Program-made: the position numbers and the translations under genes
Notes under the pieces: generated by a model
Databases searched by the model: none
What the model saw: the letters and a program-made list of their open reading frames with translations, nothing else
Told to the model about the DNA's origin: nothing
In this document: positions 61,277 to 64,000 of the stretch, piece after piece
Layout of the letters: every line of letters begins with the position of its first letter
Numbering within the stretch: position 1 is the first letter of the stretch
Assembly: GCA_934294885.1 (NCBI GenBank)
Contig: CAKRAK010000002.1
Span: forward strand, 1 to 64,000
Direction: 5' to 3'
Length of the DNA: 64,000 nucleotides
From: an uncultured Lachnospiraceae bacterium
GTDB taxonomy: Bacteria > Bacillota > Clostridia > Lachnospirales > Lachnospiraceae

Positions 61277-62662
61277 ATGGCGAATCAGATTAATATACGG
61301 TTATTAGCTCTGGAAACCTTATTAGAGTGTGAAAAAAAAGACAGTTATATAAAGGAAGCTTTGGACAAAACGCTGTTTCAGAATCAGTTTTTAAGCAAAC
61401 AGGAGCGAAGCTTTTTATCCCGTTTGACTGAGGGTGTTACGGAATACCGGATTCAGTTGGATTATATTATTAATCAATACAGCAAAACCAAGGTTCATAA
61501 ATGTAAGCCTGTTATCCGGGTGATTCTCCGTATGGGCGTTTATCAGATGCTTTATATGGATAGTGTGGCTAAGGAAACTGCGTGTGATGAGAGTGTGAAG
61601 CTTGCTCGTAAAAAAGGGTTTCATCCGCTTACCGGTTTTGTGAATGGTGTATTGAGAAATATTGCAGGTAATCTGGATCAGCTTAACCTTCCGGATGAAA
61701 CAGAAAATCCGGAGTTGTTTTTCAGTATTCATTATTCTATGCCGGAATGGATTGTAAGAAGATTGCTGCAGTGGTATGGACTTCCGTTAACAAAGCAGAT
61801 TCTTGAGGCTTCCTTGGAAACAGAGGATTTAACAATTCGTGTTAATACATCACAGATTACTGCAGAAGCCTTATGGGAAAAAATAGCACAGGTCGGAATT
61901 GACGTGACACCGGGATATTATGCAGAGGATGCACTGCATTTAAAAAATATTAATTATGTAACAAGAATCCCCGGTTTTAAACAGGGAGAATTCTTTGTTC
62001 AGGACGAAAGCTCCATGTTGTTGGGAATGATAATGAAAGCGGAGTTGGAAGATCGTAGTCAAAGCCTTGAAGTTCATGAGAAAATAACGGTTTTGGATTT
62101 ATGCAGTGCTCCCGGAGGAAAAGCCACTCATTTTGCCCAGATGCTGGGGGATAAGGGAAGGATTTTCGCAAGGGATTTAACGGATACGAAGGTATCTTAT
62201 ATCCGGGAAAATAAAGAACGGCTGCAGCTTTCCAATGTGATTCCGGAAGTAAGGGATGCATTGGAATTAGATGAGAATATGATTGGGGCTGCGGATGTTG
62301 TGATTGCGGATCTGCCTTGCTCCGGTCTTGGGATTATGGGAAAAAAGAATGATATCAAATATCATTTAAAGGAAGAACAGCTACAGCAGCTGGAGACATT
62401 ACAAAGAGAGATATTAAAGAATGCGTTGCAGTATGTGAGACCGGGAGGAATACTGTTATACAGTACCTGTACCATTAATCCGAAGGAGAATGAGGAGAAT
62501 GGAAGATGGCTTGCAGACCATGAAGAATTGGAAGCCTTTTCCATAAAGGAAAGGATTCCTGATGCATTGAAATCATGTTTGATAGAAGAGAATATGCTGC
62601 AATTATTACAGGGAAGAGAAAAATGCGATGGATTTTTTATTGCAGCATTCAGAAGAAAGTAA
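61277..62662 (+). CDS. rsmB: 16S rRNA (cytosine-967) methyltransferase RsmB
   Basis: The 461-residue protein has an N-terminal NusB-like RNA-binding domain ('IRLLALETLLECEKKDSYIKEALDKTL', 'RSFLSRLTEGVTEYRIQLDYIINQ') and an Sun/Nol1 methyltransferase domain with 'VLDLCSAPGGKATHFAQML', 'VVIADLPCSGLGIMGKKNDIKY' (first catalytic Cys) and 'LLYSTCTINPKENEENGRWL' (second). The ribosome binding site is weak. It lies 6 bp after fmt. Confidence 0.94.
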   Translation: MANQINIRLLALETLLECEKKDSYIKEALDKTLFQNQFLSKQERSFLSRLTEGVTEYRIQLDYIINQYSKTKVHKCKPVIRVILRMGVYQMLYMDSVAKETACDESVKLARKKGFHPLTGFVNGVLRNIAGNLDQLNLPDETENPELFFSIHYSMPEWIVRRLLQWYGLPLTKQILEASLETEDLTIRVNTSQITAEALWEKIAQVGIDVTPGYYAEDALHLKNINYVTRIPGFKQGEFFVQDESSMLLGMIMKAELEDRSQSLEVHEKITVLDLCSAPGGKATHFAQMLGDKGRIFARDLTDTKVSYIRENKERLQLSNVIPEVRDALELDENMIGAADVVIADLPCSGLGIMGKKNDIKYHLKEEQLQQLETLQREILKNALQYVRPGGILLYSTCTINPKENEENGRWLADHEELEAFSIKERIPDALKSCLIEENMLQLLQGREKCDGFFIAAFRRK

Positions 62663-62666
62663 AAGT

Positions 62667-63692
62667 ATGGACATTAAATCATTAACATTAGAGGAATTAA
62701 CCGATTATATAGTAGAGAAAGGATATCCCAAGTTTCGGGGAAAACAGCTTTATGACTGGTGTCATAAGAAGATGGTTCGAAGTGTGGATGAGATGGGAAA
62801 TCTCCCTAAGAATCTAAGAGAGGAAATCAGGCCTGGCTTTGTTTCCCTAGAGGTTGTGGAACGATTGATTTCAAAGACGGACGGAACCAACAAGTTTGTA
62901 TTTCGTTTACAGGACGGAAATGTAATTGAAAGTGTATTTATGCCCTATCATCATGGCAATTCCGTATGTATTTCGTCTCAGGCAGGCTGCCGTATGGGAT
63001 GTAGATTCTGTGCCTCTACATTGATGGGATTAAGCAGGAATCTGACACCATCGGAGATGTTGGATCAGATTTATGCCATTTCGGTACTGACAGGCGAACG
63101 GATTTCCAATGTGGTTGTAATGGGAACCGGCGAGCCCCTGGATAATTTTGATAATCTTTGCAGGTTCATTACATTATTGACAAATGAAGATGGCCTGAAT
63201 ATCAGTCAAAGGAACGTTACGGTCAGCAGCTGTGGTATTGTTCCCAAGATTTATGCATTGGCAGATAAAAAATTTGCCATTACTTTTGCATTATCCTTAC
63301 ATGCTCCCAATGATGAAAAAAGAAAGGCGTTAATGCCGATTGCAAACCGCTACAGTTTAAAGGAAGTATTAGATGCCTGCAAATATTATTTTGATGTAAC
63401 CGGGCGAAGAATCACATTTGAATATTCTTTAGTCGCCGGGGAGAACGACAGCAAAAAAGACGGAATGCAGCTGATTGAACTTTTGAAAGGTTTTCCCTGT
63501 CATGTAAACCTGATACCGGTAAATCCCATTAAAGAAAGAGATTATAAGCGGGCAGATGATTCATCTATCCAGAAATTTAAAGTTATGCTTGAAAAAAATG
63601 GAATAAATGTTACTATTAGAAGAGGTATGGGCAAAGATATTGATGCTGCCTGCGGACAGCTTAGAAAGGCCTATATGGAAAATGATGGATAA
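62667..63692 (+). CDS. rlmN: Radical-SAM rRNA/tRNA methyltransferase RlmN
   Basis: The 341-residue enzyme methylates A2503 of 23S rRNA and some tRNAs. The radical-SAM cluster motif is 'GCRMGCRFCASTLMGLSRNLTPSEMLDQIYAI' (CxxxCxxC), with 'VVVMGTGEPLDNFDNL', 'LSLHAPNDEKRKALMPIANRYSL' and the C-terminal Cys of 'RRGMGKDIDAACGQLR'. ATG 62667 is preferred to 62628, which lies in the rsmB 3' end. It is followed by a PP2C gene. Confidence 0.95.
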   Translation: MDIKSLTLEELTDYIVEKGYPKFRGKQLYDWCHKKMVRSVDEMGNLPKNLREEIRPGFVSLEVVERLISKTDGTNKFVFRLQDGNVIESVFMPYHHGNSVCISSQAGCRMGCRFCASTLMGLSRNLTPSEMLDQIYAISVLTGERISNVVVMGTGEPLDNFDNLCRFITLLTNEDGLNISQRNVTVSSCGIVPKIYALADKKFAITFALSLHAPNDEKRKALMPIANRYSLKEVLDACKYYFDVTGRRITFEYSLVAGENDSKKDGMQLIELLKGFPCHVNLIPVNPIKERDYKRADDSSIQKFKVMLEKNGINVTIRRGMGKDIDAACGQLRKAYMENDG

Positions 63693-63703
63693 GGAGGGTT
63701 TGG

Positions 63704-64000
63704 ATGATATCCTTTGGAAAAACAGATATTGGAATGGTTAGAAGTATGAATCAGGATAGCATCTTCTTCTCAGATAAGGCCATAGGAAACCTTCCGAATT
63801 TGTATATCGTTGCAGACGGAATGGGGGGACATCAGGCCGGTGATTATGCCTCTGCACATGCAGTGGACTGGTTTGTGGATTATGTGAAGCAATGCGAATA
63901 TTTAAACCCTATTACAATATTAAAGACCGGAATTGCAAAAGTAAATGATATGTTATTACGCCAGTCAAATGAAAATGAAAATCTCAGAGGGATGGGAACA
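63704..64000 (+). CDS. prpC: PP2C-type Ser/Thr phosphatase, partial (runs off the window)
   Basis: At least 99 residues are visible. The N-terminus 'FGKTDIGMVRSMNQDSIFFSD' and 'LYIVADGMGGHQAGDYASAHAVDWFV' are PP2C motifs; the metal-binding Asp in 'ADGMGG' and the 'NQD' are present. The last bases give 'RGMGT', as in PP2C motif V. AAGGAGG precedes ATG 63704. In Firmicutes, rlmN-prpC is followed by the PASTA kinase gene pknB and the YloQ/RsgA GTPase gene; these would be expected beyond the window. Confidence 0.93.
   Translation, partial: MISFGKTDIGMVRSMNQDSIFFSDKAIGNLPNLYIVADGMGGHQAGDYASAHAVDWFVDYVKQCEYLNPITILKTGIAKVNDMLLRQSNENENLRGMGT

Overview
The window looks like chromosomal DNA from a low-GC, anaerobic Gram-positive of the Clostridia, most likely the family Lachnospiraceae. 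The evidence is a complete spoIIIA operon, spoIVB and Spo0A-type regulators, meso-diaminopimelate-type MurE, the Firmicute gene order nusB-xseA-xseB-ispA-dxs-tlyA-nadK-argR-recN-spoIVB-spo0A, strong AGGAGG-like ribosome binding sites, and A/T-rich intergenic DNA. Species assignment is not possible from sequence reading alone. Every gene but one (a LysR regulator) lies on the + strand. No rRNA, tRNA, CRISPR array, intact transposase or prophage was seen.

Region 1 (1-15.9 kb) is a type IV pilus or pseudopilus locus: a major pilin, a PilM-PilN fusion, a PilO-like protein, four further pilin-like or pseudopilin-like proteins (two very large), and a 1911-residue exported protein. The assembly and retraction ATPases, the platform protein and the prepilin peptidase are not in the window. 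Region 2 (16-31.8 kb) is amino-acid metabolism: a LysR regulator divergent from leuCDB, then ilvD, ilvB, serC, serA, aroE, aroK and asd, followed by an orphan CobK-like half-protein and a YdcF-like membrane protein. Region 3 (31.8-48.5 kb) holds efp, spoIIIAA-AH, asp23 and the nusB-to-spoIVB housekeeping and sporulation cluster. Region 4 (48.5-50.4 kb) holds two tandem Spo0A paralogues. Region 5 (50.5-64 kb) holds glgA, rqcH, yicC-gmk-rpoZ, murE-priA, def-fmt-rsmB-rlmN and the start of a PP2C phosphatase gene.

Two observations stand out. First, a 97-nt core sequence occurs three times (in front of leuC, in front of ilvD, and inside the spoIIIA operon between spoIIIAD and spoIIIAE). Each copy folds into a long multi-part hairpin. 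The flanking arms and an internal stem differ between copies yet stay complementary, and G-U-tolerant changes point to + strand RNA. I do not recognise it as a known RNA family. Second, the usual single spo0A downstream of spoIVB is replaced by two tandem Spo0A homologues with intact DNA-binding domains but degenerate receiver domains; the first has lost its phospho-acceptor aspartate and every other phosphorylation-site residue I could place.

The LysR-leuC intergenic region also shows textbook LysR geometry: a T-N11-A palindrome overlaps the regulator's own -35 and is centred about 65 bp upstream of the predicted leuC start of transcription. Many start codons below were moved downstream of the longest open frame because a good ribosome binding site and the family's usual N-terminus agree on the later start.
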